DNA of 64,000 bases from Phycisphaeraceae bacterium (GTDB taxonomy: Bacteria; Planctomycetota; Phycisphaerae; Phycisphaerales; UBA1924), in the NCBI GenBank assembly GCA_026126305.1, contig JAHCJI010000001.1, forward strand, positions 310,001 to 374,000, read 5' to 3'. The notes beneath the pieces are model-generated. The model had not been told where the DNA came from, did no database searches, and was given only the letters and a program-made list of their open reading frames with translations. This document shows, piece by piece, positions 48,011 to 56,392 of this stretch (position 1 is the stretch's first letter; each line of letters starts with the position of its first letter). Both the position numbers and the translations under genes were made by a program.

Positions 48011-49015
48011 ATGCATCGTGTGCTGAAAGCGATCTTGGGCGCGGTGCTGTTGCTGGTGCCCGCTCTGAGTGGTTGCGCAACCGACCCCACCACCGGCGAC
48101 CGGTTCCTGAGTCTGTATTCCTGGGATCAGGAAACTGCCCTGGGGATCGAGGCGGCGTCGAGTTTCACCGGCGAGTTCGGGGGCGAGTTGCCCCACGAGG
48201 GCATCCGGGCCTACGTCACCGAGGTGGGCATGTCGATGGTGCCCCACGTCGAGGAGGGCGTGCCCAAGGACTTGCCCTGGAAGTTCACCATCCTCAATTC
48301 CGACGTGCTCAACGCCTTCGCGTTGCCCGGTGGGCAGGTGTTCATCACCCGGGGGCTGGCGTTGCAACTGGAGAACGAGGCGCAACTGGCCGGCGTGCTG
48401 GGCCACGAGATCGGGCACGTCACCGCCCGCCACGGCAACCAGGCCATGAGCCGGGCCGTGCTGCTCCAGGGCTCGCTTGCGGTGGGGCAGTTGGTGGTGG
48501 GCGCGGCGGACAACCAGAGCGTGCTGAGCCGTTATGGCTCGCTGGGGCTGCCGGTGGCGCAGGTGGGCGGGCAACTGGTGCTGCTGCGGTACGGTCGCGA
48601 CGCCGAGTACCAAGCCGACGCGTTGGGCATGCGGTACATGTCGCGTGCGGGATACAAGCCCAGCGGCCAGCGGCAGGTGATGGTGACGCTCGGGCGCTTG
48701 AGCGAGGGCGGGCAGCGGCCGCCGGTGTGGCTCTCGACGCACCCCTTCCCCGATGATCGGGTGGCCCAGATCGACAAGTTGCTCAACACCGAGTACGCTG
48801 CGGCCGAGGCCGGCGCGAGCCACGTGCTGCGTGCGGAGGAATATGCGCGCCGGATGCTGCGCCCGCTGGCCTCCTTGCCGCCCGCGCCACCGCCGAGCGA
48901 TGGCGGGTCGGCCATGCTGCTCGAGAGCATGTTCTGGTGTGCGCTCTGCCGGGAAGACGCGGAGGACCTGACACTTGTGGCCCGATGGTCGAGGCGATTG
49001 AGCGCGCACGAGTAG
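48011..49015 (+). CDS. M48-family zinc metalloprotease lipoprotein
   Basis: 334 residues. Signal ends LSGCA (lipobox Cys22). The HEIGH zinc motif at 132-136 follows ALQLENEAQLAGVLG, and the third ligand Glu199 is in GRDAEYQADALG. A gluzincin fold like BepA/LoiP is expected, cleaving misfolded outer-membrane proteins. The C-terminal segment carries an Ala/Arg-rich tail with CALCREDAEDL. GAGGCGACG precedes the ATG at 48011; divergent from menG. A good neighbour for a BAM-assembly system. Confidence 0.88.
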   Translation: MHRVLKAILGAVLLLVPALSGCATDPTTGDRFLSLYSWDQETALGIEAASSFTGEFGGELPHEGIRAYVTEVGMSMVPHVEEGVPKDLPWKFTILNSDVLNAFALPGGQVFITRGLALQLENEAQLAGVLGHEIGHVTARHGNQAMSRAVLLQGSLAVGQLVVGAADNQSVLSRYGSLGLPVAQVGGQLVLLRYGRDAEYQADALGMRYMSRAGYKPSGQRQVMVTLGRLSEGGQRPPVWLSTHPFPDDRVAQIDKLLNTEYAAAEAGASHVLRAEEYARRMLRPLASLPPAPPPSDGGSAMLLESMFWCALCREDAEDLTLVARWSRRLSAHE

Positions 49016-49054
49016 GACCAGACAAGATACATGTACGAACGTGGGGCTCGTGCA

Positions 49055-50080
49055 TCAGGGTGCTGGCGGCAACCCCAGCACGCGCGCCCAGTTGTTATAT
49101 GCAAAGCCGATGACTTCCCGCTCGCTCCAGCCCTGTTCGCTCAGCAGGTCGAGCACGGTGTGCAGGTCGGCGGGCTTGTGGATGCCCTCGGGCAGCGAGT
49201 TGGCGTCGAAGCCGCCGTCCATGTCGGTTCCCAGGCCGACGTGGTCCTTGCCCGCGACGTTGGCCACGTGCAGCACGTGGTCCAGGGCCTTGCGCAGCGG
49301 CGGTCGCTTCTTGCCCTTTTCGAAAGTAGGGTCCAGGAATGGGGCATAGAGGTTGATGCCGACGATGCCGCCCCGGCGTGCGATCTCGGCGATGGTTTCG
49401 TCGCGCAGGTGGCGCTGGTTCTGGCCGCCCAAGAGCGAGCGCGCGTTGCTGTGGCTGGCGAAGACCCTGCCGGTGGTGAGCTCAAGCAATTGGTCCGTTG
49501 CCTTGTCGCTCAGGTGGGAGAGGTCGTGGAAGAGGCCCGCCTCGTCGATGGCGCGCACCATGTCCTTACCCTCGTCGGTCAGGCCATGGGTCTGCGTATT
49601 GCCGCCGGCGTAGCGAGAGCCGGTGGCCCATGCCAGCCCGATAGCCACGACGCCCTGGCTTGCCCACCAGGCGACCTCGCTCGCGTTGCTGATGGGGTCG
49701 GCCCCTTCCATGAGGATGCCCACCGCCAGGGGCGCTGTGCCGGCGTTGGGCAGCAGGTCGATGACTCCCGCGTCGCGCCAGGCGTGGTAGAGCTTGAGTT
49801 GGCGCAGGCCCGCCCGGTGGGCGGCTTCGGCGTCGCCCGGTGGGTAGGTGTGGCCGAAGCCGCCCAGTTGCAGGCCTGACGGCGAATCGTGCGTGCCCGG
49901 CTCGGTGAAGATGGTGCCAAGGCAGCCTTGGACGTTGCCCGCACGCAGCGCGGGCAGCGTGACCGAGGCTGGCAGCAGCGTGCCAAGGCATTGCGAGAGG
50001 CCGGCGTGCATATCGCGGCCGATGCCGGTGAGATATGCCAGGTCGAGATGGCCGTCGAAGAGTGGTGTTGGCTGGGTCAC
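49055..50080 (-). CDS. membrane dipeptidase (peptidase M19)
   Basis: 341 residues, amidohydrolase-fold renal dipeptidase. FDGHLDLAYL at the N-terminus carries metal ligands His11 and Asp13. GAVGILMEGADP-type Glu ligand, HDLSHLSDKATDQ, VFASHSNARSLLG and VGLGTDMDGGF provide the other metal and substrate ligands. The family hydrolyses dipeptides including D-amino acid forms. GTG at 50080 overlaps the next gene stop by four bases (GTGA), so the pair is coupled. No signal peptide seen. Confidence 0.9.
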   Translation of the reverse strand: MTQPTPLFDGHLDLAYLTGIGRDMHAGLSQCLGTLLPASVTLPALRAGNVQGCLGTIFTEPGTHDSPSGLQLGGFGHTYPPGDAEAAHRAGLRQLKLYHAWRDAGVIDLLPNAGTAPLAVGILMEGADPISNASEVAWWASQGVVAIGLAWATGSRYAGGNTQTHGLTDEGKDMVRAIDEAGLFHDLSHLSDKATDQLLELTTGRVFASHSNARSLLGGQNQRHLRDETIAEIARRGGIVGINLYAPFLDPTFEKGKKRPPLRKALDHVLHVANVAGKDHVGLGTDMDGGFDANSLPEGIHKPADLHTVLDLLSEQGWSEREVIGFAYNNWARVLGLPPAP

Positions 50081-50982
50081 GGGCGTGGGGCCTGCTGGTC
50101 GGTGGTGGCGCGCCGGGGCAGGCACTCGAACTCGACATGGAAGTGGGTGGGCTCGAAGAAGGTGCCCGGCTCGGCACGTTGCCAGGGGTCTCGCACGTGC
50201 CGGAAGATCTCGTAGGGAAACTCGGCCCACAGCCCGATGTCGCCCGTGTCGGGGTCGATGGTGAAACGCACGCCGGCGAAGCGCTCGGCGGGCGGGCCCT
50301 TGCCGGCGGCGTCGGGGCCCGGCGGCTGGCGGTAGTAGCGAGTCGTGTCGTCGGGCGTGTCGTCGGTCTGCACACGCAGGACGCCCGGGCGGCCGTTGCG
50401 TTCGGTGAGCTTGCCGCCCAGGGTGTCGGTGGCCGAGGCGGCGTTGTATTGGTCGATGGCGCTGGCGTCCAGGCCGCAGTCGAGCACGTCTTGCAGGTGG
50501 TATTGCAGGTGTTGCAGGGCGGTGGAGGTGGTGGGCCAGGCCGGCTCGAGGAAGCGGATGCCCGTGAATCGCAGCTCGATGGTCGATCCCGGCTTGATGT
50601 CGTCAAAGAGTGGCTTGGTGAAGTCTTTCTTATAAAAGCCCACGCGGACGACCGAGCCCAAGGGGTGGCCCTGCTGGAGATCGATCCGCGTGCCGCCGAC
50701 AGCCATGAAGGCCAGGAGATTGTGGCCGATGTCTTCCCGGTCGGTGGAAGCGCCCCAGGGCATGGTGCGGGCCAGTTCGACACGCGAACCGTCGCGGCGT
50801 GTCCAGGCCAGCATGAAGGCCGGTTCGTGGTCGTCGTCGATGAACAGGGGCGGGCCGGGCGGTGCCGCATGCCGGCCGTCGGCATCCTGTCCCGAAGTGG
50901 CCAGGCAAAGGGCCAGGACCGCAAGGAACGTGGCGGCCAGGGCCGCCTTGCGTGCGAGCGGGAAGGGTTTCAGGGCAGGCAT
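50077..50982 (-). CDS. exported protein, unknown
   Basis: 301 residues from ATG at 50982. Signal peptide LARKAALAATFLAVLALCLATSG. The mature part is largely beta: FIDDDHEPAFMLAWTRRDGSR, IGHNLLAFMAVGGTRIDLQQG, VRVGFYKKDFTKPLFDDIKPG and FAGVRFTIDPDTGDIGLWAEFP. No family recognised. It is upstream of, and overlaps, the dipeptidase gene and is divergent from the choice-of-anchor B gene, sharing a 124-base control region with it. Confidence 0.68.
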   Translation of the reverse strand: MPALKPFPLARKAALAATFLAVLALCLATSGQDADGRHAAPPGPPLFIDDDHEPAFMLAWTRRDGSRVELARTMPWGASTDREDIGHNLLAFMAVGGTRIDLQQGHPLGSVVRVGFYKKDFTKPLFDDIKPGSTIELRFTGIRFLEPAWPTTSTALQHLQYHLQDVLDCGLDASAIDQYNAASATDTLGGKLTERNGRPGVLRVQTDDTPDDTTRYYRQPPGPDAAGKGPPAERFAGVRFTIDPDTGDIGLWAEFPYEIFRHVRDPWQRAEPGTFFEPTHFHVEFECLPRRATTDQQAPRP

Positions 50983-51106
50983 GGGGGTTCTCCGACGGGT
51001 TGGTGAGCCTCCATGCATGGTACTTGGCCCGAAGGGGCACGGTTTCGGACAAGATCCTGAAACACTGCCCATTGTCCCCGGTGTATGGTGGTTGGGAGCA
51101 CAACAC

Positions 51107-53407
51107 ATGAAGACAAACTTGTCGCTGGGTCGATCGGGCTATGTTCGTGTCAAGGCGATCGCTTGTGTCGGGCTGGCGGCGTCGGCGTTGCTGACGCTTT
51201 CGCTCTCGGCCGGGGCCCACGAAGACTGGCGGAAGCTGCGCGATGCGCAGCAGGCGGTGTCGGCACCGATGTGGTCGCTCTCGCAACAGGCCCGGATGCA
51301 GGAAGGCGGTCCGGGTGTCGACGACCCATCCACGGTGTTCGAGAGCCACAACGTGACGCTCCTGGCGTGGATCCCCCTGAGCGCCTTTCCCGGCGGCCAT
51401 GGCGCGGGCAACGACTGCTGGGGCTACACCAGCCCCAGCGGACGCGAGTATGCCATCATGTGCCTCCAGAAGGGCTTCGGCTACGTCGAAGTGACCGACC
51501 CCACCAACCCGGTGATCGTGGACTGGGTGGAAGGGCCCGCCAGCACCTGGCGGGACGTGAAGATCATCGGGCAGTACGCCTACGGCGTGAGCGAGGGCGG
51601 CGCGGGCATCCAGGTCATGGACCTCAGCGAGATCGACCAGGGCCGCGTGCGGCTGGTGCGCAACAAGACGCAACTGGGCCACCGCACCACGCACAACATC
51701 GTCGCCAACGAGGACTCGGGCTACCTCTACCTGGTGGGTGCCAACATCGCCAACGGCGGGCTGATCGCCGTGAGCCTTGCAGACCCGCAGGACCCGCTGA
51801 TCGTGGGGCAGTGGAGCACGCATTATGTCCACGACGCCCAGGTGGTGACCTACCACGACGGGCCGTACGCCGGACGCGAGATCGCGTTCTGTTCCAACGG
51901 CTTCGACGGGCTCGAGATCATCGACGTGACCGACAAGGGCAACATGTTCCTGGTGGGCCGCACCGACTACGCCGACCTGCGGTACACCCACCAGGCGTGG
52001 CTGAGCGAGGACCGCCGCTACCTCTATCTGAACGATGAGCTGGACGAGGGCGACACCGTCTCGGTGACGACCTCGCGCGTGTTCGACGTGTCGGACATCA
52101 CCAGCCCCCGTCTGGTCAGCACGTTCACCAGCGGCCTGCCGGCCATCGACCACAACAACTATGTCCGCGGCACGACGCTGTACCAGGCCAACTACCGCAG
52201 CGGCCTGCGCGTGTTCGATCTCTCGGGCGACCCCACCCGGCCCGTGCAGGTCGCCTGGTTCGACACCTACCCGGGCAGCGACGGCACGGCCTTCAACGGC
52301 GCGTGGAGCACGTACCCCTACTTCGGCAGCGGTGTCGTGCTCATCAGCGACATCGAGCGCGGGCTGTTCATCGTCGACGTCCACGGCGACGGCGCGGCCA
52401 AGTTGCAGCTGGGCGTGCCCGGCGGCGCGCCCACGGAGGTCCGGCCCTATGGCCAGGCCCTGACGGTGGAGGTCAACGAGCTGGCCGGCGTGCTGGGAGA
52501 CGGCGGCGTGCAGATGAACGTCCGCCTGCCCGACGGCCAGGTGCTCACCGCGCCGATGGCGCCCGTAGGCGGCGGGCTCTTCGAGGGCACCATGCCCGCC
52601 CTGCCCTGCTTCGAGAACGTCGAGTACTGGTTCGAGGCCGCCGCCGACGACGGGCGCCTCTTCCGGGCGCCGCTGTCGGCGCCCTTTGTCAACTTCCGGG
52701 CCCTGGTCGTCTCGGAGATCGAGGTGGTCGTCTCGGACAACTTCGAGGCCGACGCGGGCTGGACGGTGGAAAACGTCGAGGTCTCCGACGGACCCTGGGA
52801 GCGGGGCGTCCCGCGCGGCCGAGGCACCCGCGGAGACCCCGCCTCCGACTTCGACGGCTCGGGCTCGCTGTGGACCACCGGCCTGGCCCGCAACGCCGAC
52901 CTGGACGGCGGGCCCACCCGCCTGACCACCTCCACCTACGACCTCACCGCCGTGGGCCCCGAGGCACGCATCCGCTTCGCCGCGTGGTTCACCAACGACG
53001 ACGGCGACGAGGACCGCCTGGATATCGAGATGTCCGACGACAACGGCGACACCTGGACGCTGGCCGAGTCCATCGCCGGCATGCCCGCCGCGTGGACGGT
53101 CAGGACCTACCGCGTGGCCGACTTTGTCACCGTCAACGACCGCTTCAAGATGCGCTTCAGCGCCACCGACAACCCCAACAACTCGGTCACCGAGGCCGCC
53201 ATCGACGCCTTCCAGATCGTCCGCATGTCGTGCGACGCCTGCCGCGCCGACATGAACGGCGACGGCTCGCTGGACATCTTCGACTTCCTGGAGTTCCAGA
53301 ACGCCTTCGCCTCGGGCGACCCGCGGGCCGACTTCGACGGCGACGGCCAGCTGACCATCTTCGACTTCCTGGCGTTCCAGAACGCCTTCGCGCAGGGCTG
53401 CGAGTAG
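51107..53407 (+). CDS. choice-of-anchor B protein with GC-type dockerin tail
   Basis: 766 residues from ATG at 51107 (RBS GGGAG). Signal peptide VGLAASALLTLSLSAGA. LVIVD-type repeats (YVEVTDPTNPVIVDW, QVMDLSEIDQGRVR, LEIIDVTDKGNMF, FDVSDITSPRLV, FDLSGDPTRPVQV, FIVDVHGDG) form a beta-propeller, the mark of the choice-of-anchor B family. A later MAM/jelly-roll-like part follows (near residues 545-690, DDGDEDRLDIEM). The tail holds MNGDGSLDIFDFLEFQNAFASG and DFDGDG then a second QNAFAQG unit, ending GCE. Predicted surface protein. Confidence 0.88.
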   Translation: MKTNLSLGRSGYVRVKAIACVGLAASALLTLSLSAGAHEDWRKLRDAQQAVSAPMWSLSQQARMQEGGPGVDDPSTVFESHNVTLLAWIPLSAFPGGHGAGNDCWGYTSPSGREYAIMCLQKGFGYVEVTDPTNPVIVDWVEGPASTWRDVKIIGQYAYGVSEGGAGIQVMDLSEIDQGRVRLVRNKTQLGHRTTHNIVANEDSGYLYLVGANIANGGLIAVSLADPQDPLIVGQWSTHYVHDAQVVTYHDGPYAGREIAFCSNGFDGLEIIDVTDKGNMFLVGRTDYADLRYTHQAWLSEDRRYLYLNDELDEGDTVSVTTSRVFDVSDITSPRLVSTFTSGLPAIDHNNYVRGTTLYQANYRSGLRVFDLSGDPTRPVQVAWFDTYPGSDGTAFNGAWSTYPYFGSGVVLISDIERGLFIVDVHGDGAAKLQLGVPGGAPTEVRPYGQALTVEVNELAGVLGDGGVQMNVRLPDGQVLTAPMAPVGGGLFEGTMPALPCFENVEYWFEAAADDGRLFRAPLSAPFVNFRALVVSEIEVVVSDNFEADAGWTVENVEVSDGPWERGVPRGRGTRGDPASDFDGSGSLWTTGLARNADLDGGPTRLTTSTYDLTAVGPEARIRFAAWFTNDDGDEDRLDIEMSDDNGDTWTLAESIAGMPAAWTVRTYRVADFVTVNDRFKMRFSATDNPNNSVTEAAIDAFQIVRMSCDACRADMNGDGSLDIFDFLEFQNAFASGDPRADFDGDGQLTIFDFLAFQNAFAQGCE

Positions 53408-53437
53408 GCCCGGACGGTTGCCGGCAAACGGATCACG

Positions 53438-53461
53438 CCCGGGCGCTCGCCCGGGTTTTTC
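53438..53461 (+). terminator. intrinsic terminator after the choice-of-anchor B gene
   Basis: CCCGGGC (53438-53444) with GCCCGGG (53449-53455), four-base loop, followed by five T residues. Thirty bases after the stop. Confidence 0.88.
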
Positions 53462-53523
53462 GTGTGCTCCCAGTCCGTGTGCCCCGTCCCGTCCCGGGTC
53501 CGCGGCCAGTCCGTCGCGGGCGT

Positions 53524-54408
53524 TTACCCGCCGGTCACCACCGTGATCGGTCCGTTGCTGGTGCGCAGGTCGATGGTGGCCTGCGCCCCGCCCAGGGACA
53601 GGCCGACCGTGCGGTCCGAGGCGATGGTCTCGCGCTGGCCATCGGCCCCGATGCGTTGCACGGTGGCGCGGCCGTTGCTGGTGGTGGCGCTCAGCCTGCC
53701 CGCGATGGCGTCGGCGGCCTCCAGCGTGATGGCGCCGTTGCTGGTCTGCACGCGCCAGGTGCCGGCCGCCGGGTCGGAACCTTGCCAGGCGTGGGTGATG
53801 CTCACCGAGCCGTTGGAGGTTTGCAGGTCCAGCGCGCCGCGGCTGTGGCGTACGGTGATGCCGCCGTTGTTCGAGCGCGCGTGCAGGTCGCCCTGGACGC
53901 CCTCCACGACGATCGCGCCGTTGCTGGTGGCCAGCCGGGCGTTGCCGTGTGCATGGGCGAGCGTGATGCCCCCGTTGCTGGTGCGCACCGCGACGCCGCC
54001 CACGGCCGGGACGACGACCGCAAAGGCGCACGACTCGTTGCCCAGACGCTTGCCGTCGGGCCACAGCGGCTCGACGCGCAGCGTGCCGTCGGCGTCCAGC
54101 TCGGCCCGGAAGCCGAACCGCTTGGCACGATCGTCGTCGGCCAGCCTGGCCCTGGCGACGATCGTGGCACCGGTGGCCCGGTGATCGTGGGCGATGCTCA
54201 CCCCGCCGTTCTCGGAGGCCACGTCGATGTCGATGGGGGCGGCCTCCCGGTCGGTGGCCGCGTCGGCGGGCAGGGCCACCACCTGGGACATCGTGATCTG
54301 GACGCCCGCGGGCGTGGCGGCCAGGCCGCAGGCGGGCAGCGTGGCCGTGCCCAGCAGCAGGGCCAGGGCGGCGGCCCACACGGAACGGGTGTTGCGATGC
54401 GGGTGCAT
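53524..54408 (-). CDS. DUF4097-like exported beta-helix protein
   Basis: 294 residues from ATG at 54408. Signal region ALALLLGTATLPACG, possibly a lipoprotein (LPAC). The rest is a run of short repeats built on TSNGxITL-type strands (VRTSNGGITLAHAH, LATSNGAIVVEG, ARSNNGGITVRHS, LQTSNGSVSITHA, VQTSNGAITLEA, LRTSNGPITVV), the signature of the DUF4097 right-handed beta-helix found in surface and LiaX-like proteins. No enzyme residues. The 115 bases downstream end with the choice-of-anchor terminator. Confidence 0.82.
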   Translation of the reverse strand: MHPHRNTRSVWAAALALLLGTATLPACGLAATPAGVQITMSQVVALPADAATDREAAPIDIDVASENGGVSIAHDHRATGATIVARARLADDDRAKRFGFRAELDADGTLRVEPLWPDGKRLGNESCAFAVVVPAVGGVAVRTSNGGITLAHAHGNARLATSNGAIVVEGVQGDLHARSNNGGITVRHSRGALDLQTSNGSVSITHAWQGSDPAAGTWRVQTSNGAITLEAADAIAGRLSATTSNGRATVQRIGADGQRETIASDRTVGLSLGGAQATIDLRTSNGPITVVTGG

Positions 54409-54589
54409 GGGGTTCTCCACGGGGTTGCAGGGCGGACGCGACGGCCGCTGCCGGTGATTGGGAACGAGCGCCGGGGCGTTTCGGCCCGCAAGCGGCCCCG
54501 TTCCCGGCGGGCATAGCCCGGGCGATGCGGATCCTTGTTCCTCGTTTGCCATGCCGGTGTCCATCGGAGCGATTTCCGGTTCCTTCGGA

Positions 54590-54807
54590 GCAATCTTGGG
54601 TTCCTCCGGCGTCGTTTCGGAGTCCTTCGGGATCGTTTTGGGTACCTCCGGCGTCGTTTCGGAGTCCTTCGGGATCGTTTTGGCTTCCTTCGGCGTCGTT
54701 TCGGAGTCCTTCGGGATCGTTTTTGGGTTCCTCCGGCGTCGTTTCGGAGTCCTTCGGGATCGTTCCGGGTTCCTTCGGCGTCGTTTCGGAGTCCTTCGGG
54801 ATGGCTT
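54590..54807. repeat. 42-bp tandem repeat (minisatellite)
   Basis: Five near-perfect units that share the core GTCGTTTCGGAGTCCTTCGG begin at 54611, 54653, 54695, 54738 and 54780, so the period is 42 bases with one 43. A diverged half-copy precedes them. The single-base insertion changes the frame, so no frame translates the same peptide throughout and the array is unlikely to be coding. Each unit can fold into small CGGAG-type hairpins. It sits in the 577-base gap 54409-54985 between greA and the DUF4097 gene. Confidence 0.9.
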
Positions 54808-54934
54808 CCCACGGCCCCGGAGCGGCCCGGTGGCCCGTCCGGAGGGCCACGGGGGGCCCCCTCGGGTGCCGATCGGGACGCAAGAAACCCTCCCGGGACA
54901 CCGGGAAGGCGGTTTCCAAGAACATCATGCGAAC

Positions 54935-54961
54935 AAAGGGCCCCGGCGTGTCCCCGGGCCC
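54935..54961 (-). terminator. probable terminator of greA
   Basis: On the minus strand GGGCCC arms (54956-54961 and 54938-54943) form a six-base stem around a GC-rich loop, followed by TTTGTT. It lies 25 bases past the greA stop. The T-run is weak. Confidence 0.5.
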
Positions 54962-54985
54962 GGTGGGCGTTGCGGGGGAAGGGCC

Positions 54986-55453
54986 TTAGAGGATCTCGAG
55001 GATCTCGAATCGCTTGACGCCTCGGGGGGCGTCCACGCGCACGGTCTCGCCCACGCGGGCCTTCATCAAGGCGGTGCCCATGGGGCTGCTGACGGTGACC
55101 TCGTCGTAGTCCTCGGGGGGGTCTTCGGAGAACTCGCCCACGAGCTTGACCATCTCGTCCTCGTCGCCGCCCACCTCGCGGATGCGCACGGTCGAGCCCA
55201 GGAAGACCACCTGGGCGTCCTTGGCCAGGTCGTCGTTGACCACCTTGGCGTTGGCCAGCCGGTCTTCCAGGCGGCGGATCTCGGCCTCTTCCATGCCCTG
55301 GAGCTCGCGGGCCGAGTGGTACTCGGCGTTCTCCTTGAGGTCTCCCAGGGCCCTGGCCTCGGCGATGCGCTCGGTGATCCGGGGGCGGTTGGCGATCAGT
55401 TCGTCCAGCCGGGCCCGGATCTTGGCCTGTTCCTGGGCGGTCATGTAGTCCAT
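54986..55453 (-). CDS. greA: transcription elongation factor GreA
   Basis: 155 residues from ATG at 55453 with AGGAAGG eight bases before it. GreA rescues backtracked RNA polymerase by stimulating transcript cleavage. The N-terminal coiled coil (RARLDELIANRPRITERI) carries the acidic tip in LGDLKENAEYHSARE, and the C-terminal FKBP-like domain ends VRVDAPRGVKRFEILEI. The same frame continues upstream with no stop into a membrane protein (next entry), so GreA could be translated from its own start, as a fusion, or both. Confidence 0.92.
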   Translation of the reverse strand: MDYMTAQEQAKIRARLDELIANRPRITERIAEARALGDLKENAEYHSARELQGMEEAEIRRLEDRLANAKVVNDDLAKDAQVVFLGSTVRIREVGGDEDEMVKLVGEFSEDPPEDYDEVTVSSPMGTALMKARVGETVRVDAPRGVKRFEILEIL

Positions 55454-56392
55454 CGGGCGCCCTTCCTGTGTGCGCGTGGGATCGGGCACGGCGTCCGTGC
55501 CCGAAAGACGATCCCCGCGATCGTCGGGCTCTGGGCCGCGACGGCGCGGGGTAATGGTGGATGCTATGGGCTCTGGGGCCCCGGGGCCAGCGTCCGGGGC
55601 GGCGTGCCCGAACACCGGCCGGGCCCGGCCCAGGGCCGCCAGCAGCGTCCAGGCAGCGACGGCCAGGGCCCCCTGGGCCAGCAGGGCCGTCCACCGGCCA
55701 TCGAGCACCGTGGGCTGGCCCGGCCCGACGGTGGGGGGCCGGGCCAGGTCGAAGACGGCCGAGACCGGCGAGAGCATCGACGCCCAGCCCACGCCCGCCC
55801 GCAGGGCCAGCAGGGGGGCCAGGGCGGCCGCGACGACCCCGGCCATGACCAGCGCGCGGGCCTTGCCGCCCGGGCCGGGATGGCTGACAAAGACCGTGCC
55901 GGCGTCCAGGGTCTGGTGGTCGCCGGCCGTTGGCCCCGGGCGCAGGAAGGCCGCCAGCGCCGCCCCGGCGAGCATGGGCCAGGCCAGGAGGCTCAGCGAC
56001 ATGGCGGCGATGGCGTCCATGGCCCAGCCCGACCGCGCCGCCGCCTGGGCCCACACCACCGCCTGCACGGGCGGCACCAGCACGAGGAGGTCTCTCAGGA
56101 GCGACACCCAGGGCCGCTCGCGCAGCGAGACGGCCTGGCTCAGCCGCGCCATGGGCCACAGCACGCACAGGCCGATGGCCACGCACAGCAGCATGGTGCG
56201 GGCGGCGTACTGGTACACGCCCTTGTCCAGCAGGGCCCAGGGCCCGCGCAGGAGCAAGAGGCCCACCGTCATCGCGCCACAGGCCAGGATGAACATGGCC
56301 CAGGCAAAGGCCAGCGTCCGGGGCTCGGCCCTTCGATGGGCGTAGCGGTCTCGCGCTCGCGGGCGCGGGCGATCTGGCCCGGGCGTGCTCAC
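54986..56392 (-). CDS. membrane protein ORF continuous with GreA
   Basis: A 468-residue open frame. Residues 1-313 are a polytopic membrane protein with about six hydrophobic segments: 27-48, 63-84, 97-115, 122-150, 180-202 and 240-260, the first reading LAFAWAMFILACGAMTVGLLL. Then a charged, Pro/Arg-rich linker (RRRGPEPDDRGDRLSG) runs directly into GreA at residue 314. No stop codon separates them. GTG at 56392 overlaps the stop of the ftsQ-like gene (GTGA). No family was recognised for the membrane part. Either a fused protein is made or the membrane protein's real end is not visible. Confidence 0.62.
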   Translation of the reverse strand: MSTPGPDRPRPRARDRYAHRRAEPRTLAFAWAMFILACGAMTVGLLLLRGPWALLDKGVYQYAARTMLLCVAIGLCVLWPMARLSQAVSLRERPWVSLLRDLLVLVPPVQAVVWAQAAARSGWAMDAIAAMSLSLLAWPMLAGAALAAFLRPGPTAGDHQTLDAGTVFVSHPGPGGKARALVMAGVVAAALAPLLALRAGVGWASMLSPVSAVFDLARPPTVGPGQPTVLDGRWTALLAQGALAVAAWTLLAALGRARPVFGHAAPDAGPGAPEPIASTITPRRRGPEPDDRGDRLSGTDAVPDPTRTQEGRPMDYMTAQEQAKIRARLDELIANRPRITERIAEARALGDLKENAEYHSARELQGMEEAEIRRLEDRLANAKVVNDDLAKDAQVVFLGSTVRIREVGGDEDEMVKLVGEFSEDPPEDYDEVTVSSPMGTALMKARVGETVRVDAPRGVKRFEILEIL

